This document shows, one piece after another, positions 6,445 through 8,336 of a stretch of 8,336 nucleotides of DNA (position 1 is the stretch's first letter; each line of letters opens with the position of its first letter). The notes under the pieces were generated by a model, which was not told the origin of the DNA, made no database searches, and worked only from the letters and a program-made list of their open reading frames with translations. The DNA is from JBEKCP01 sp050014815 (GTDB lineage Bacteria > Planctomycetota > Planctomycetia > Pirellulales > Thermoguttaceae): positions 1 to 8,336 of the forward strand of contig JBEKCP010000354.1 of NCBI GenBank assembly GCA_050014815.1, written 5' to 3'. The position numbers and the translations under genes were made by a program.

Positions 6445-7638
6445 TTAGGTGTGGTAATCGGCGTTCAGCCGCACGTACTCGGCGGTCAGGTCGGCCGTCC
6501 AGAAGCGGACGCCGGCCGTGCCCTCGCGGAACCAGAGTTCGATGAGCGTGTCGCGGTGGTCGCGGATGGACTGCGAGACAGCCGGGCCGTCGAAGTCCAC
6601 CGGCGCCCCGTCGTGGTAGAGCAGGTGGCCGTTCAGGCGGAGCGTGATCCCGGCCGGGTCCAGCGGCACGCCCGCATAGCCGGCCGCCGATACGATCCGC
6701 CCCCAGTTGGGATCGGCCCCGTGGATGGCGGTCTTCACCAGCGGGCTGTTGGCCACGGTCTTGGCGATGGCCACGGCCGCCGCGCGGTCGGCGCAGCCGG
6801 CGATCTCGATCGTCACCAGGTGGGTGGCCCCCTCGCCGTCGCCGGCAATGGCCTTGGCCAGCTCGGTCGTGACCTCGTCGAGTACACGGCGGAAGGCGTC
6901 CAGGCCGGGGCCGGCAAGGAGCGCACCACCGGCAGCGCCGTTGGCCACCAGGAGCACGGTGTCGTTGGTGCTCATGTGGCCGTCGACGCTCATGCAGTTG
7001 AAGCTCTCCTCGGTGGAAGCGCGGAGGGCGTGCTGGGCGAAGGCGGGGTCCAACGGGGCATCGGTCAAGATCAGCGCCAGCATGGTGGCCATGTTCGGGC
7101 CCATCATGGCGGCCCCCTTGGCGATCCCCACGATCCGCACCTCGCACCCGCCGATCGAAACGGTTCGCCCGGCAATCTTCGTCACGGTGTCGGTGGTGAG
7201 CATGCCGCGGGCGGCTGACTCCAGATGGGCGTCGTCGGCGCCGAGGCGCTCGGCCGCGGCGGCAATGCCGGCTTCGATCCGGTCCATGGGCAGGAGCGCC
7301 CCGATCACCCCCGTCGAGAGCACCAGGGCCTGCTCCTCCTCCGCGCCGCAGGCCGCGGCGGCCAGCCGGGCCATGCCGCGGGCGTCCTCCAGCCCCCGCG
7401 CCCCGGTGCACGCATTGGCCACGCCGGAACAGATCACCACCGCGCGGACCCGCGTGCCGGGCGTTCGGCTGCGGCAGAGCGTCACCGGCGCGGCGCAAAC
7501 CAGGTTCTGCGTATAGACCCCCACGGCCGTGGCCGGATGCTCGGACACGACCAGCGTCAGGTCCTCTTTCCGCGGGTCGCGCTTGATCCGGCAATGTACG
7601 CCGGCCAGCAAGAAACCTTTGGGAATACGAATCGACAT
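6445..7638 (-). CDS. argJ: Bifunctional glutamate N-acetyltransferase / amino-acid acetyltransferase ArgJ
   Basis: ArgJ moves the acetyl group from N-acetylornithine to glutamate, giving ornithine and N-acetylglutamate, in the cytoplasmic arginine pathway. Many family members also acetylate glutamate from acetyl-CoA; which type this is cannot be told from sequence. The 397-residue length is typical. Family motifs in order are NACTGARG, STGVIG (oxyanion-hole Thr-Gly), KGAAMMGPNMATML with T185 as the autocleavage site and new N-terminal nucleophile, SVDGHMSTNDTVLL, GADPNWGRI and the C-terminal EYVRLNADYHT. All key residues are present. The usual SVDGD is SVDGH here, probably tolerated. The start at 7638 has AGGAGG 9 nt upstream; a longer frame to 7689 adds 17 residues with no support. 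It lies downstream of argC, and its stop is 2 bp from the stop of the converging large gene. Confidence 0.96.
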   Translation of the reverse strand: MSIRIPKGFLLAGVHCRIKRDPRKEDLTLVVSEHPATAVGVYTQNLVCAAPVTLCRSRTPGTRVRAVVICSGVANACTGARGLEDARGMARLAAAACGAEEEQALVLSTGVIGALLPMDRIEAGIAAAAERLGADDAHLESAARGMLTTDTVTKIAGRTVSIGGCEVRIVGIAKGAAMMGPNMATMLALILTDAPLDPAFAQHALRASTEESFNCMSVDGHMSTNDTVLLVANGAAGGALLAGPGLDAFRRVLDEVTTELAKAIAGDGEGATHLVTIEIAGCADRAAAVAIAKTVANSPLVKTAIHGADPNWGRIVSAAGYAGVPLDPAGITLRLNGHLLYHDGAPVDFDGPAVSQSIRDHRDTLIELWFREGTAGVRFWTADLTAEYVRLNADYHT

Positions 7639-7647
7639 GGCGGGTAA

Positions 7648-7653
7648 CCTCCT
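7648..7653 (-). promoter_or_regulatory. Shine-Dalgarno AGGAGG of argJ
   Basis: The minus strand reads AGGAGG, then nine bases, then the ATG at 7638. This near-perfect site fixes the argJ start. It suggests argJ is translated independently of argC, whose stop is about 160 bp upstream. Confidence 0.85.
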
Positions 7654-7691
7654 AAGACTCTGTCGCACCCAAACTGTTGAGTTGAACACGT

Positions 7692-7778
7692 TTCGTTTAG
7701 CGGGCGGGCTTGCCCGCCGTGCGATGCTCAGAACACGCCATGCTCCAACACGGCGGGCAAGCCCGCCCGCTAAACGAA
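7692..7778. repeat. Palindromic element with perfect 30-bp inverted arms between argC and argJ
   Basis: Arms at 7692-7721 and 7749-7778 are perfect reverse complements of 30 bp, around a 27-base loop. Each arm also contains its own small palindrome, GCGGGCTTGCCCGC-like, so several folds are possible. No T-tract follows on either strand, so it is not a standard terminator. On the minus strand the element contains a 14-codon frame, MACSEHRTAGKPAR, starting in the loop and ending in the left arm. I believe such elements recur in planctomycete-like genomes as non-autonomous intergenic repeats; this is not checked. No clear target-site duplication flanks it. Confidence 0.8.
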
Positions 7779-7798
7779 CTCGAGCGACGCCAATATCG

Positions 7799-8336
7799 TC
7801 ACAGGAGCGCGGTCGTCTCCGGATAACCGTACATGACGTTGAAGTTCTGCACCGCCGCCCCGGAGGCGCCCTTGATCAGGTTGTCCTCGCAACAGATGAT
7901 CAGGACCCGGCCGCGGACGACCCGCGCCGTCATGTCGCAGTAATTCGTGTAGGCCGAGTCCTTCGTTCCCGGCAGGTGCTCGACCACCCGGATGAACGGC
8001 TCGTCGGCGTAGAAGTCGGCCAGGGCCTCGATGACCTTTTCCTCGGTGACGGGGGCGGTCGGCCGGGCGTAGGCGGTGGTGAGGATGCCGCGGTCCATCG
8101 GCACCATCTGCGGCGTAAAGATCACCTCGACCGGACCGCCGGCGCCGATGCCCAGCAGCCGCTCGATCTCCGGCGTGTGGCGGTGGCGGCCGATGTTGTA
8201 GGCGGCAACGCTCTCGTTGCACTCGGGGTAGTGGGTCGTCAGCTTCAGCGTGCGGCCCGCGCCGGACACCCCGCTCTTGCTGTCGATGATGATGTCGCGG
8301 GGCTCGATGAGCCCCGTCTTCAAGAGCGGGAACAGC
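7799..8336 (-). CDS. argC: N-acetyl-gamma-glutamyl-phosphate reductase ArgC, C-terminal part
   Basis: ArgC reduces N-acetylglutamyl phosphate with NADPH to N-acetylglutamate semialdehyde, the third step of arginine synthesis. Only the last 178 residues are in the window; the frame runs open through the right edge, so the start, the NADP-binding domain and the catalytic Cys (expected about a dozen residues beyond the edge in an NPGCYPT motif) are missing. What is seen fits the family well: PLLKTGLI, DIIIDSKSGVSGAGR, then NIGRHRHTPEIE carrying the catalytic His, TPQMVPMDRGILTT, RVVEHLPGTKDSAYTN, CCEDNLIKGASGAAVQNFNVM and the end GYPETTALL. A TTG at 8323 is not a start, because conserved residues continue upstream of it. 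It precedes argJ on the same strand, the usual argCJ order. Confidence 0.96.
   Translation of the reverse strand, partial: LFPLLKTGLIEPRDIIIDSKSGVSGAGRTLKLTTHYPECNESVAAYNIGRHRHTPEIERLLGIGAGGPVEVIFTPQMVPMDRGILTTAYARPTAPVTEEKVIEALADFYADEPFIRVVEHLPGTKDSAYTNYCDMTARVVRGRVLIICCEDNLIKGASGAAVQNFNVMYGYPETTALL

Noticed and set aside
6014..7594. 526-codon minus-strand frame overlapping argJ, and the plus-strand frames across 6142-7647
   Set aside because: argJ motifs are unambiguous in a different frame, so these are shadows.
7692..7778. The argC-argJ inverted repeat as a rho-independent terminator
   Set aside because: Neither strand has a T-tract after the stem, and the 27-base loop is long for a terminator.

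Overview
The window looks like chromosomal DNA from a GC-rich member of the Planctomycetota or a relative. This is an inference, resting on three things: the architecture and Gly/Met-rich low-complexity style of the large secreted protein, the kind of hairpin-rich intergenic repeats present, and the strong codon bias that leaves long spurious antisense frames open. No rRNA, tRNA, CRISPR array, transposase or phage gene is visible.

Layout. Bases 1-410 are non-coding, with a REP-like inverted repeat near the start and a relatively AT-rich stretch before the first gene. At 417-1550 (+) lies an exported, very acidic, internally repetitive protein of unknown function, closed by a strong 15-bp hairpin terminator at 1616-1657. 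From about 1658 to 1950 is a non-coding island of nested hairpins and duplications. At 2225-6442 (+) is a 1405-residue exported multidomain protein. It has a VWA-like domain with a degenerate metal site, a short TPR-like hairpin, a coiled-coil region, an STN/secretin-N-like domain, a 66-residue Met/Gly tract, more TPR-like helices, a DUF2135-like beta domain and a Gly-rich tail.

The minus strand then carries two arginine biosynthesis genes read from the right edge leftward: the C-terminal half of argC (7799 to the window end) and complete argJ (6445-7638). They are probably cotranscribed, although a 160-bp spacer separates them that holds a perfect 30-bp inverted repeat. ArgC makes N-acetylglutamate semialdehyde, which is transaminated to N-acetylornithine. 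ArgJ then moves the acetyl group back to glutamate, closing the acetyl cycle. argJ and the large plus-strand gene converge with only 2 bp between their stop codons.

Nothing proves a new defence or enzymatic system. The parts most worth following are the architecture of the 1405-residue protein, its degenerate VWA site, the Met/Gly tract, the repeat protein upstream and the palindromic element between argC and argJ.
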